Shown: positions 47,383 to 58,355 of the stretch, piece by piece
Layout: every line of letters starts with the position of its first letter
Numbering within the stretch: the stretch's first letter is position 1
Assembly: GCA_013176395.1 (NCBI GenBank)
Contig: JABMLP010000027.1
Span: 1 to 64,000 of the forward strand
Direction: 5' to 3'
Source: Venturia oleaginea
Lineage: Eukaryota; Ascomycota; Dothideomycetes; Venturiales; Venturiaceae
Length of the DNA stretch: 64,000 bases
Notes under the pieces: model-generated
What the model was told of the DNA's origin: nothing
What the model saw: the letters and a program-made list of their open reading frames with translations, nothing else
Database searches by the model: none
Program-made: the position numbers and the translations under genes

Positions 47383-50300
47383 CTACTTCTTGCCCATACC
47401 AGGCAATGGCTGTGCAACCTTGCCTCTCACAGCTGGTCTACCAGCTCTCCCCGCCATAGCCGGTACTCTCTGACCAGCAGCAGCCGCACTCCTACTTTGT
47501 TGCAATTTCGCCATCCCCAACCTCTTCAGAGCTTCATCAATAGCTGCTTTACCATCAACAAGTTTGCCTGTATCCGCCTCAAGTGCTTTCCTCTTCTTTT
47601 CTTCAAGCTCCCTCTTGCGCTCGGGCGTCAGCTTCCACCCCTCCGGTAACCTATGGAAAGCTTTTGGTTTGTGATGTCTGAGATCGACTGGAATGTCTTC
47701 GAATGTATCCTTGGGGTCCTTGGATTCTTTGATGAGTTTCGTGACGAGATCGCCTAGGTAACGCTTATTTTGCGCTTGCGTCTCCATGCTTTCCGAGGCT
47801 ATTTTGATGAGACCGGTGCTCGGGTTGTACCGTACACCAGCGAGCTTGATCATTTTCATGCGTTGAACATCGGTGAGGTCTGTGATATCGTTCGGTGCGA
47901 ACTCGACAATAACTTTCTTGTCTGCCGGATGTTGGGCACCAAAGTATGTCGTGTATCGGAAACGAAGTGGTTGGTTTTGCTTCGGTGGCTCGAATGGTTT
48001 TGCAAGTTCTGTAATTTCGTTAGCACAGATCAGTTCTGGAGTACAAGGCTCGCATACTATGAAGAAGTGGCAACTCCCACGCAGCCAACCTGGCATACTC
48101 ACGTAGTTCCCGATGCTGCTCCAATTCTTCGTGGCCCTGAGAAGAGATATCGTCACCTTGGAACTCCTCATCTTCACCAACTTCTTTCGGGTTGTCTTCG
48201 CCGTAGTTGAAGAAGCCTTCCTCGACTTTCGTTTTTTTATCATCATTGATCTCATCTGTAGTTTTTGTGCCAAGGAACTCGTCGAGACCTTTCTCAATCT
48301 CTTTTTGTGTTTCGACCTTTCCAAGATCCTTGGGCATGGAGGCAATCTCAGCAGCCCAATCGATTGTCTCCATGGGGCTGCCAGCGTCTGCCCTGATCTG
48401 TTCGAGCTCTTCATTCGACTTGGGAGTGATATGCTGTACAGTGTTACCATCAGCATCCGTTTGTATGTAATCTGGTATTGAAAATTTCTTCTCTAACAAT
48501 CTGAAGACTTCCTGCTCGTCCATCTTCAGCGGATCAATACCATCCGCTAACAACCTCTGATAGTACTCCATCACAGGAAGGTTATGAAGCTCAGAGAATG
48601 AGCCAGTGGCTGGAGTGGGAAGTCCCTTAGCTCCAGGAAGTTTAGCTTTTGCTCGCATATCGTCGATTTGTTTTTGCCATTCCTCAGGAAGGTTGTCATC
48701 GGTAGGGAATTTGAACGGCTTCTTGGTCTCAGCCTCAGGCGCCTCCGTCTTGGGGGCCACATCTTCCTTCAATTGGGAAGGCATAACCGCCACCATGGTC
48801 ATCATTTTCTTTCCAAATTCCTTGAGCTGTGCAGGCGTCAATTCGAGCATCGCGCTTCTCATCATCTCTTGATCAAGTTCTGAAGGAGCTTCGTCTCGTA
48901 TGATGGCCGGTAATTCTGCTTCAGAGTAAGCACCCATTTCTGCCAGCGAGATCTGTTCGATGCTGATGCCCGGAAACCTCTTCTCGTACCATGCAATCCT
49001 CTCGGCCGTTGTCTCTCCCTTGCCATCAGAGGATATTTCCAGCTCCTGTGTTTTGGTGGGGATGGCTTGTGTTAGTTCGGCCTGTGTTGGTTCGGCTTCT
49101 TTGGTTGCCGCCCCGAGAATCCCTTGCAACTGTGTCTCCTCGCTCGCCTTGTCCTCCTCCTCTGATTCACGAACAGCTTCCGACAGTTTTTCACGTGCCT
49201 TTAGTAATTCTGCCTGGCGTTCCTCTGTTTCAGGCTGAACCTGCTTGCCACGCTTTTCCTGATATTTCTTGATAGCATCAGGAATGTCCTTTTGCTTAAT
49301 CAAGCCCTCGGCGAAATCCGCCGTGATATTAGGCGTGATGTCCGGATAAGCTTCAAGGAGATATTTAAGCATGTCGTCCGTGACCGAGTTGTTCGATTGC
49401 CATTCCTCAATGTTCTGCTCGTTAATCCCAGCAGCTAACCAAGGATCGTCTTGCTTGGCCTCTTCTTCCGCAGCCTCGTTCTCGGCAATAATTTTCTCAA
49501 CATCTGCTTCCTCGACCTCGCCATGTGCAACCTCAGACAAGAGATCGGGCCAAATCTTTGGAAACTTCTCTCGAAGTTCCATCATTTTAGCTTCGGAAAT
49601 CTCATTATTTTTCAACCAACGATCGATCATACCCTTTGGCATTTGCCATGGTTCCTCCGAATCAATGTATTTTGGAATATCCGCTTCTGTGATCTCTCCT
49701 ATGGCATAAGATGTCACCAGATCCGGCCAGATGCCAGGATATGCGTCTCGTAGGAAAGCAACCATCTTGTCCGATATACCATACTCCTCTTGCCACGCTT
49801 TCAATTCATCCTCGGGGATGTCCCAAGGGTCTTCTTCCTCAGCTTTGTGCTCCGCCTTGTTGATCTCCTCTTCAGTGATTTCGCCTTCGAGGAGACCCCG
49901 GAAGATGTCCGCAGTCATGACATTCGGATACATCTCACCCAGTGATCGCAATAGGTCAAGCTGCCCCTCGTACACACCATTTTCGATGTCCTTGATCAAT
50001 TGGACGTCTGGTGATACACCGGGATATGCCTCGGCGAATTCTTTCAATTGAGCTTCTGTAATGTCCCCCGCCACCACTGATCCGATGACACTTACATCGA
50101 CGTCGTATTCGCCAGCATTCCTGTTGATCTGGTCCGGATCTATGTCGCCTTTCAACGCAGCCTTCACAAGATTTGGAGGCGGTGAATTGATAAAGCTCTC
50201 TACAACATGAGCGAAGGTTGCCTCCTCGATCTCACCCCTGTCCATAGCGATGATGAGGTCCGAATCCAGAGGCAGAGGATATTCGCCACCATACTTCTGG

Positions 50301-52093
50301 ATGTAGTACTGCATTCGCTCTTGCGTAATTTTCTTGTTCTCGGCTGCCTCAATCAGTTCTGCCGTGACGTCTCCTTTAAACTTTTCGAAGTAATGCATGA
50401 CCCGGTCGTCGCTCATCCCTGTCCTGGCTTGCATTTCCTCCACTTCTTTCCCGACCTGCCTGTACACATCGATCGGAGATTCAGGCATTGGGATTTCGGC
50501 ATCGGGCGCATCTTCAACACCGTATTTCTTCTCCAGTTCATGCTGCTGTTCTTTCAACTCCTCATCATCGATTAAAGCTTTGTACTCTTCTTCATCGAGG
50601 CCTGCTTTTTTTAATGCTCTGCCAATTCTGATCGTCTGTGGCGCCGTCAGTTCTGCGGTGTCGTTGGCTAGCGCCTCGATGTCCGACCGCCTCAAGCCAA
50701 GCTGCTTCAATTCCAAATCCGTGTACTCTGGTGTTTTGTCGGGATCGTCATGCAGATGCTCACTAACGTCCGAGAAAGTTTTGGCGAAGATCCTCAGTTT
50801 CTCCTGTGCCTCAGGGGGTAACTCCTTCTCATCTGCTTCTTGTAGCTCCTCAAGCAGTTCAAACATAGCCTCTTCCGTCATCTGGCCTGTTTCAACAGCC
50901 TCGATCATTTCTGTGTCGATGCCCGGATACGTCTCTATGTAGTATTGGAGCTTCTCAATCGTGATTCCAGTCTCTTTCAACCAGTCTGAGATCAGCTTGA
51001 ATCCTTCGGAATTGATTTCGAAATTATCATCCACGTCGTCCGGGTTGAAGTACTGTCTGCCAAACTTGCTGATATCAAGCATTTTTTCCTCGGGAATGAT
51101 TTCACCCTTCTTTGAATCTGCGCCATATAGTTGTACCGAAGTGTCCGTTGACAGTTCTTCATCTGCTGTGGTAGAAGCCTGCGCTGTGTTTTTCCGCGCA
51201 GATTCTCTCGCAGCTTTTGCGGCCACTACAGATTTGTTTTTGAGAGATGGTTTCTTCCTTTTGGCAGCCTCCTCTGCGGTTTCAGATGGGACATCACTCG
51301 AAGGCGGTTCAGATGTGGCGTTTGGCTCGAAAAGCGATTCAATTTCCTCTGGAACAATCGATCCCTCCTTCGTTGTGATGGGCTCTTCATTGACGGATGC
51401 TGAGACTGGTGTTCTCGGGGGCTTTGTTGACTCGGTTAGATCTTCGGCTTCGCTTGCAGGTAATTTCATGGTAGGATCAGAGACGGCGTCTTCTTTCGTA
51501 GATAGCTCGACATCTTCGAGAATCGCACTCTCCTTCGCCTCAATTGCATCCTCCGCAGACGTCTCAATCTTCGTAGGCGACTCAACCGCGCTCTCGTTCT
51601 TCGTTGGCAGCTCCACATCCTCCAAAACCGCCGAGTCCTTCTCAGGTCGCGGCACAGCTTCTGGCTCCACCGCTTCACTTAATGCCTCTTCCACCTCCTT
51701 CGCTACCTCCCTCCTCTCCAATGGCGTCTCCACCTCTTTCACAACCTCCACCTCTCCCTCCTTCACACTGTCTCTTAACGAGCTTTCTTCAGCCCTCCTC
51801 TCTATTTCCATCTCAAAAGCCTCCTCACTCTTGATCCCCGCTACACCATCCCCCTTCTCCTTCTTCTCATCATTCCTCCACCTCTGCGAACTCGAAAATT
51901 GGCGTGACTGTTGTAAACATGACGGCGTCCTGAGTAATTGCGGCGTAGAACGTAACGTATTATTTGTATTCGAGGCAGAAGAACTAGAGGCGAAAGAACA
52001 CCGCAATTGATTCGCCAAAGATCGTATTGAGGGATTGAGAGTCGGTAATCGCGTATTCGAACGCAATATTAAGCGTCTGATAGCGAAGACCAT
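47383..52093 (-). CDS. rsm24: Mitochondrial small-ribosomal-subunit protein mS35 (Rsm24) with a ~1,100-residue repeat-rich N-terminal extension
   Basis: Exon 1 is 48058-52093, the intron 48009-48057 (49 bases; GTATGC donor, GTGCTAACG branch, ACAG acceptor) and exon 2 is 47383-48008. Product 1,553 residues. The N-terminus is a classic mitochondrial presequence (MVFAIRRLILRSNTRLP, Arg/Ser-rich, then RQFSSSQRWRND). Residues ~75-330 are acidic and low-complexity. Residues ~360-1,050 contain repeated helical units with the pattern YPGI.PD....GEITEADIPKYI. Residues ~1,130-1,553 are the conserved ribosomal protein (LREYARLAAWELPLLHKLAK, RFRYTTYFGAQHP, QAQNKRYLGDLV, DTFEDIPVDLRHHKPKAF). The splice was placed so that LPLLH|KLAKPFEPP is kept; a GTGAGT upstream would remove it. 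Usual fungal mS35 is only a few hundred residues. It shares a 194-base divergent promoter with ALG13. Confidence 0.85.
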
Positions 52094-52287
52094 TGTGCGG
52101 AATGAACGTGTGAAATGGTGCTCGATGTTCGCGTCGTCAATAATATTTTTTTGGCGAGCGGGATTTTGTTGCCAAGATCTCCGCTATACACCTTCAGCTA
52201 TTAATTCTACTTACTCCAACTTGATGTACCGCATAGAAATGCCATAAACCCCCGCAAATCGCCCTCGAGGCATCCATTACCACGACC
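52094..52287. promoter_or_regulatory. Divergent promoter of mS35 and ALG13
   Basis: Only 194 bases separate the start codons of two head-to-head housekeeping genes, so this DNA must hold both promoters. AT-rich stretch AATAATATTTTTTTGGC near 52139-52155. No motif firmly recognised. Confidence 0.6.
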
Positions 52288-53032
52288 ATGACCACAACAA
52301 AATCCAAAGTCTGTTTTGTAACCATAGGCGCAACAGCCTCCTTTCCCCTTCTCATCCGCGCCGTCCTCCACCCCTCCTTCCTTCGCGCCGCCTCATCCCA
52401 CGGCTACACAAAACTAATAGTCCAATTCGGCCGAGGAGGCGATGCGTTATTCAAAGAGTTATGTGTGAAAGCGCAGAAGGAGGGACCTTATGGGATGACA
52501 GTCGAAGGGTTTGATTTGACGGATGATATGATGGGGGAGATGAGGGTAGTTAAAGCTTCGACGAGGGGTGGAAAGGAGAGGGAGGAGGGTGTTGTGTTGT
52601 GTCATGCTGGTATGTATATTTTCCTCAAGTCTCGAGTGTCAGATTGTCTACAGGTGGCTGTATGCGAGGGAGAGGGAGAAGTATGCTAATATTTGGAATA
52701 GGCACAGGATCTGTTCTTGACGCCCTCCGTCTCGCTGTCCCTGTTATCGTCGTACCGAACTCTGCGTTATTGCATAACCATCAAGAGCAATTTGCGGAAG
52801 TGATGGAGAAGATGGAGTATGCTGTTCATGGATCGTTGGAGTATGATTCCCCCAGACTTACGGTGTATTTGTGGAAGCTGATCATTTTTGCAGTAATCTC
52901 CCTGCCGCTTTAACCCAATCCGAAACGATGAGAAAGAAGAGCAAAGAATGGCCGCCGGTGAATAGTGGTGTGCATAGACAAGCAAAGGGGTTGGCGGGTG
53001 TTATTGATGAAGAATTGGGATTCTTGGATTAA
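52288..53032 (+). CDS. alg13: ALG13, catalytic subunit of UDP-GlcNAc transferase
   Basis: Alg13 with Alg14 adds the second GlcNAc to the dolichol-linked oligosaccharide on the cytosolic face of the ER. Exons 52288-52609, 52702-52840 and 52894-53032. Introns of 92 bases (GTATGT, GCTAATA branch, ATAG) and 53 bases (GTATGA, CTGATC branch, GCAG). Product 199 residues. N-terminus VCFVTIGATASFPLLI and LIVQFGRGG are the GT28-type nucleotide-sugar fold. The joined signature HAG|TGSVLDALRLAVPVIVV then NSALLHNHQEQFAE matches the family's sugar-binding region. Each intron restores the frame exactly. Usual size for the family. An open frame in which intron 1 is read through ends early. Confidence 0.92.
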
Positions 53033-53664
53033 GTCGACCGTACATTGGAAAGGAGATGATGATATGATTTGCTATGAATGGACATTGCATTTGTTTTGGA
53101 TTTGATTTGATTAGAACATGAGCAAGGATTACATGTCTGGTCACGAACTTGAAGCTAACGAATTCTGTCACGCAGTTGGAAGAGATGGAAGAGGGGTGGA
53201 GCGAGAATATCGTCCTCGGATTTGGAAGCTTGGGATTTTGGATCAGACAGCATGATTGTGGATTGAGCTTTGGACTCGACAATTAGAAGCACCATTGACG
53301 AGGTGGAAAAGAGGCGATGCTCAATGCATCTTATGAAGCGAACTTTCAGGAAGTCATGCTGTTTGGATTACTTATGTACACACAGTTGGCTGTACGCTGG
53401 AATTCCATCCAAAACCTTCTAATCACATACAATCAAAACTTGGCCATCATGATTTAAAGTATCAGCATCTTGGTGCAAGGAAATTTGGATTGTTTGCTCA
53501 GGGTAGCCTATTGACGCCAGCTACTGGGTACACACAGCGCCATCCCTTTTCAAGGAAGAAAAACAGGACAGGAAGCCCGCGCAATGTGTTTTAGTGATGC
53601 GTCAAATAATCCCATCTACCCATCGTTAACACGTTCATATCACACCCCATCCAAGTACATTTCT
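53033..53664. other. Convergent 3' region between ALG13 and RACK1
   Basis: About 630 bases between two convergent stop codons. Minus-strand open frame 53001-53282 overlaps the ALG13 end and has no domain. It should hold both 3' untranslated regions and terminators; no clear structure. Confidence 0.45.
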
Positions 53665-55055
53665 CTAACCCCGGGACATGACACCCCAAGCGCGAATCTT
53701 GTTGTCGGTGTATCCAGCGAACAGAGTCTGTCCGTCCGCGCTCCATGCCAAGCTTACACATTCCGGGTCTCTGCTCTTCTTGCCAACCTCGACGTACTCC
53801 GGTTTTAACTCATCGACCTTGCTCTTCTTCTCCAAATCGAAGATGATGATGCTGCTGGACGTGGCGGCGCACAACCAGTATCGGTTTGGCGAGAAAACGA
53901 GGGCGTGGATCTCATCGCCAGCAGTGAGGGAGTAGAGGTGCTTGGACTCGTTCAAGTCCCAGAGCATGGTGGTTCCATCCTTTCCTCCGGATGCGCAGAG
54001 GGATCCATCTGGGGAGATGGTGACGGTGTTGATGTAACCGGTGTGTCCGATGTGGTCGGTTTGGAGCTTGCAGGTGGCGAGTTCCCAGACCTGTTGCGAT
54101 TTTGTTAGCTGAATGATTCTTTTACTTCAGGGAAACAAATTTAAAAATTCGAGGAACAAGCATGAGATGTTTTTAAAGTCGGAAGACCCCAAAAAATCTC
54201 ATGATAATAATTGCGAGGTTGTAATCAGTAAGGTTGTGAATGTTAGTCTCATAGCCGAAGCTCTGAAGTAGCAAATACTTTAATCATTGATAGCATCATA
54301 TGAATCGCGCAATTGGGAATTGAACGTTTTGCGAGAATTTGGAAACATACCTTGACGACCTTGTCCCAGCCAGCGCTGACAATGACAGGGTTCTGTGGGT
54401 TGGGGCTGAATCGCACGCACGAAACCCACTCAGTGTGTCCCTTCTCGGTGATGGTGTATTTGCAATCTCCAAGTGTGTTCCATAGCTTGATGGTTCGGTC
54501 GCGCGAGCCGGAAACAATTTGTCGGTTGTCGGCGGAGAAGGAGACTGAGAGGACGTCGTTTGTATGTCCGACGAAACGACGGGTGGTGACACCGGTGGAG
54601 AGCTCCCATAGTCGGAGAGTCTTGTCCCAAGATGAAGAGAGAGCGTAGGCACCGTCGGAGGAGATGACCTTTATACTGCTGTTAGCTTTTCTGATTTTTC
54701 TTCCCAAAAAAAATTCAATTTCCTTTTCCAATTTCGAAGGCTTGGAAATTTAAAGGTGGCTGAACGTACGCAGTCGGAGACAATGTGGGAGTGACCGTGC
54801 AGGCTGCGCTTTGGGTATCCGTAGGAAGTCTCGTCGCGGGTCAAGTTCCAGATGATGAGAGTCTTGTCACGGGAGGCGGAGAGGAGCATGTTGGGGCTAC
54901 AATTGCAGTCAGTACAACAGTCCTCATAGTTCCGTATTCTCGCTGTGGGAGCTCTTCTTGCAATAATTGACGTACTTCTCCAAGGAGGTGGCCAGGGAGG
55001 TGACCCATCCTGAGTGGCCCTCGAGAGTTCCGCGGAGTACAAGCTGCTCACTCAT
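53665..55055 (-). CDS. cpc-2: RACK1 / Cpc-2 / Asc1, ribosome-bound WD40 protein
   Basis: Exons 54976-55055, 54770-54896, 54351-54668 and 53665-54090; introns of 79, 101 and 260 bases, all GT-AG. Product 316 residues, the family's normal size: a seven-bladed WD40 propeller that sits on the 40S head and links translation to kinase signalling. Starts [20 protein letters not shown]. Blades show the usual GH...WD spacing, e.g. [64 protein letters not shown]. The C-terminus ends [19 protein letters not shown]. No lesion. The unusually long third intron carries a snoRNA. Confidence 0.96.
54222..54303 (-). ncRNA. snR24: Box C/D snoRNA of the U24 (snR24) type, inside RACK1 intron 3
   Basis: On the minus strand a box C-like ATGATG (54294-54299) is followed by TATTTGCTACTTCAGA (about 54266-54281), the guide and D' segment I recall for U24 snoRNAs, then CTATGAGAC (C'-like) and a box D CTGA (54225-54228). 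Yeast carries snR24 in the intron of ASC1, the same host gene, which strongly supports the call. U24 directs 2'-O-methylation of the large-subunit rRNA. A second possible box C (AATGATTA) leaves the exact 5' end open, and the closing stem is weak. Confidence 0.75.
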
Positions 55056-56185
55056 GTTGGCGATGTGTGAATTACTAAGGGAGCAATTGTTGTTTGAAAT
55101 CGCAAAGTGAAGTTAGTGATGGTGGAGTTTGAGACGAATATTCTGTGCGTGCAGGGATATCGAAAAGGGTATAGCCCGTGTGGATATCGATTGGTTGAAT
55201 CTCACGAACCTCCTTTTCTCGCAAGCCACCACTCTCAGATCTCGAGCGATACCTGACAACGCCCACTGAGACAGTACCCCCCCGACTTAGTGGCTTTATT
55301 ACGGATCTGGCAGTCACGAACTCAAGATTGTAGGCTCACTTAGATCTATGCAGCATTTCTTCCACTTCTGAGGGCCGAGTTCCATAGCGGGGTCTTCACG
55401 ATCAATCGACTTCTATTTCACTATTTTTGAACCCACGCGATTAACTATCCGATAACTATCTCTCAGCACGGTTCTTCTATTGACAAATTTCCAACGAATC
55501 ATCAAACTAGATTGCCATAGATCATCTGAATCGATCTCGATTTAGGCAGCATCAATAACGCCCCTTCGATTGATCTTTAATCCTGGCACTTCTCAAGACC
55601 CAACTGCCAGGACCTTAGTATTCCAGTCTGGGTAATGATAGGATCCCCGGGCTGTGATTGGAAGGGCTACAAGCCTCGAATTGCAAAATGTACATTACGA
55701 GTCTTGAACAAGACTTCAAGTCCCATGCTTGATTCGATCCCGAGCTTCTCACTTTATGGCTACAGGTCCAACTCAGGCGAATGGCTTGATGTATCAGCGC
55801 AAATTTTTCGCTCGAAATTCACTAGGTCCAATCATACGGTCTTGGCGAGTATATATCGTTGCCTCGGTCATGTCCGTGACAGAACTCGAAGGAACAGACA
55901 GACAATGTGTTTGGAGACTTTGGTCAACTCACCGAATGACATGACACGCTTCGTCGCTCTTCTCAATACCTTCGGCGAAAGATACCCCGCATCTAACAAC
56001 ATCCTCTGGTGCGGTAGCGTCCCAGACATCGTCACCACCACACATATCCTAAGGTGAAATGCAATGTCTATATAAAGGCCCAGAAGACCATGATGGATTC
56101 TCCAATCACCAACTTTTTCATCCAAATTCAAATAATTTAATTGGTTTGTTCAGAATATCTTCAATTAGTCTAGGCGTAACCGAAC
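55056..56185. other. Intergenic region between RACK1 and the GFA-fold gene
   Basis: About 1.1 kb between divergent genes, holding both promoters and probably a long RACK1 leader. A 140-codon plus-strand open frame (55635-56057) has no domain and no paralogue in the window, so I do not call it. Confidence 0.45.
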
Positions 56186-56672
56186 ATGTCTGACAAAGGC
56201 GGCTGCTTCTGCGGAAATATCCGTATCTCCTATGACGGAGACATCAAGACGAAGGTACGCGAATCCACACCCACACCCAGACCCGTCCCAAATACCATCC
56301 TCACCTCCAAACTAACACCAGAACCAGGCCCTCTGCCACTGCCTCGACTGCCGCAAAATCTCCGGCTCAACCTACAGCACAAACATCATCGTCGACGCCT
56401 CCACCTTCACCGTCAATGGTACACCCAAGAAATTCTCCAAAACAGCCGATGATGGCAATGTCATCACCAATTATTTCTGTCCCGAGTGTGGGACGACGGT
56501 GTTTCGGAAGGGAAAGACGTTCGAAGGGAGTGTGATTATCAAGGCGGGAGTTATGGATGATGTGGATGCTTTGGAGAGAGCGAAACCGGGTGCAGAATTG
56601 TTTGTTGAGCATAGGGTTGGTTGGGTGCCGGAGTTGGAAGGGGCGCAGCAGATGAAGGGGATGGGGAGTTGA
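56186..56672 (+). CDS. GFA/CENP-V-fold zinc-binding protein
   Basis: Exon 1 is 56186-56254, the intron 56255-56327 (73 bases; GTACGC donor, ACTAAC branch, CCAG acceptor) and exon 2 is 56328-56672. Product 137 residues. Motifs in order: CFCGN (residues 7-11), then across the splice LCHCLDCRKISGS, FSKT.DDGN, FCPECGTTVF. These are the cysteine pairs that hold zinc in the glutathione-dependent formaldehyde-activating fold. Many fungal paralogues exist and few have known substrates, so a specific enzyme activity should not be assumed. Length typical of the single-domain family. Confidence 0.9.
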
Positions 56673-56860
56673 TCGGTGGCAATGGCGTTGGTTGATGAGA
56701 GGAGTTGGGTTTTGGCTTGAGGTGGTAGGCGAGTTCGTGGTGGATATGCATGTATGTAATAGAAATATTCAAGACTTGACTCGGGTGTTTCTCGAAATGA
56801 TTTCGTAGCCAAAAAGGACTTTTGTCTCTCGTCGTTGACTCGTTTCGTTGTCTGGATGTC
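56673..56860. terminator. Convergent 3' ends of the GFA-fold gene and Tfb5
   Basis: 188 bases between two convergent stop codons; must contain both polyadenylation regions. AATAGAAATATTC near 56759-56771 could be part of a fungal efficiency signal for the plus-strand gene. Confidence 0.35.
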
Positions 56861-57268
56861 TCATGCCTCGTCGTCCGAGTCCTTCGGATCAGGAGCTTTT
56901 TGCTTGATTATCTATCACATGATCAGAAATCATCTCTCTTATTGCTGGCAACCACAGAAAAAGATAAGCTAAACACACCTCTTTCACCTGTCGCTCCAAG
57001 TCTTCCAGTGTCCCATCTTTCACCAGGCAGTGTTTGTCGCCCAAGTCCTCGAGTATGTATTTGTGACGGTTAAGTTCATTTACTTTCTTGATGATGGCCA
57101 TTATTGACTCGTCAGCCGTGATGAGGATGCCTTGAGAGATTCTGTCAGTTTCTGGTTTTCGTCCATTTCCCCTCAGTATGTGGAAAGCACAGGTTGGTTG
57201 TAGATGGCATTGTGGCGTAAAGTGCGAGTTAACAAAAATGCAGCCTCACCTGGCTGTCCTTTCACCAT
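56861..57268 (-). CDS. tfb5: TFIIH subunit Tfb5 (TTDA/GTF2H5)
   Basis: Exons 57250-57268, 56979-57130 and 56861-56911; introns of 119 bases (GTGAGG, CTCAAG) and 67 bases (GTGTGT, ATAG). Product 73 residues, the normal size. MVKGQP|GILITADESIMAIIKKV, then YILEDLGDKHCLV and LEDLERQVKE|IIKQ match the small alpha/beta subunit that stabilises Tfb2 and stimulates the XPB ATPase in transcription and nucleotide-excision repair. Acidic tail DPKDSDDEA. The 19-base first exon encodes only six residues and would be missed by simple open-frame search. The join of all three exons leaves the frame intact. Confidence 0.93.
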
Positions 57269-57671
57269 GATTATTGATAGTTTCTTCGATCAAAAGAAAG
57301 TTTCGAGGGTTTCTATTTATTCCAGCTATTCGTGTTTTGGTGAAAGACGTGGTTGTGATTAAAGTAGTAGTGGATCAAGCGTTGTGACAAAAGAGGTTTG
57401 GCTCAAGATTCGTCTTCAGCTAGAGGCCGATTCGTAATTTGATAGACAGGTAGACACTATGGCACCAACATCACCTGCAACGACGTCTCACATGTTTGTC
57501 ATGCTTTATCAACGGCCTCAACACCTGCTATCATGATACGAACACTGGCTTTAGGATTGTGACTTCCGGAATTCCTTTCCATCATCTTTCCGCACCTTCC
57601 GACGCCCGCGTGCCCTTCTATTTGCTCCTATCACTTTTCTACCACAATTACAATTCTCTTGGAACAAAGAC
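57269..57671. promoter_or_regulatory. Divergent region between Tfb5 and the PPxY membrane protein
   Basis: 403 bases between head-to-head genes. Contains both promoters; CT- and CA-rich leader before 57672. No gene seen. Confidence 0.45.
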
Positions 57672-58355
57672 ATGGAGTTCAAATCAAGGCCTCGACGGAC
57701 GCAGAGGAGCGCTATACAATCAATTCTCTTCCTGTCGACTCTCATATCTACATCTCTCGCCCAATCCACAGCGACAAGTGTCTTCACCCTCCCCTCAACG
57801 GCCAACGCAACGGCCGCCGCGACAACGTCCGCCTACCGACCTCAAGGCTCAGATTATGCTCCAAACACCTTGCCAACTTCCAATGCCGGCAAGTCCATCC
57901 CCTCCTCAGATCAAGACGACTCCGACGACCAACACTCCGGCCTCCTGAACTACTACTTCGTCTTCCTCGCTCTCTTCATCTGCCTTCTCGTTATAGGCAT
58001 ATACTTCATACACAAACGCAAACGAGCTCGAAAACAAGCTTTCCGCAATTCGGGAGAGAATGCTCTGGCTCGGGATCTAGATGGGTGGACGGGAGGTCCA
58101 CGGAGGTGGATTGTCGGTCATCGATGGGAGGAGTCGCGAAATACCGGGTTGGAAAGAGAAGAGGAGGGGTTGAATGAGTATGGAGAGGCGCCGCCCTCTT
58201 ACATTCATGCTACGAAGACGGCGGACGGGCAGGAGAGGGAGGTTGAGGGGTCACAGGCGCATGTTCAAATCCCGTTGAATACGTTGTCAAGACATGAGTT
58301 TGAGAGACCGGCTATGGGAAAGCCGCCGGGGTATGGTGAGGTTATTGGGGAGTAG
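57672..58355 (+). CDS. Single-pass membrane protein with PPxY motifs (227 aa)
   Basis: Intronless. Residues 1-31 are a signal peptide (basic start, then SILFLSTLISTSLAQ). Residues 32-90 are an extracellular Thr/Ser/Ala-rich stem that could be O-glycosylated. Residues about 93-114 are a membrane helix (YYFVFLALFICLLVIGIYF) followed by the positive stop-transfer run HKRKRARKQ. The cytosolic tail contains APPSYIHA and KPPGYGEV, two PPxY motifs of the kind bound by WW domains of Nedd4/Rsp5 ubiquitin ligases. The architecture resembles fungal Rsp5 adaptors that promote sorting of membrane proteins. Topology is well supported, the function is inferred. Confidence 0.7.
   Translation: MEFKSRPRRTQRSAIQSILFLSTLISTSLAQSTATSVFTLPSTANATAAATTSAYRPQGSDYAPNTLPTSNAGKSIPSSDQDDSDDQHSGLLNYYFVFLALFICLLVIGIYFIHKRKRARKQAFRNSGENALARDLDGWTGGPRRWIVGHRWEESRNTGLEREEEGLNEYGEAPPSYIHATKTADGQEREVEGSQAHVQIPLNTLSRHEFERPAMGKPPGYGEVIGE

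Noticed and set aside
48009..48102. Alternative intron of mS35 with GTGAGT donor (48097-48102)
   Set aside because: It would delete the conserved EYARLAAWELPLLH block; the GTATGC donor at 48052-48057 keeps it and gives the expected junction.
50961..52010. 349-codon plus-strand open frame rich in Ser, opposite mS35
   Set aside because: Shadow of the acidic Glu/Ser-rich region of mS35 on the other strand; no domain.
55635..56057. 140-codon plus-strand open frame in the RACK1/GFA intergenic region; also GGATCCCCGGG at about 55642, like a vector polylinker
   Set aside because: No domain or paralogue; the 11-base restriction-site-like string is too short and flanked by non-vector DNA.
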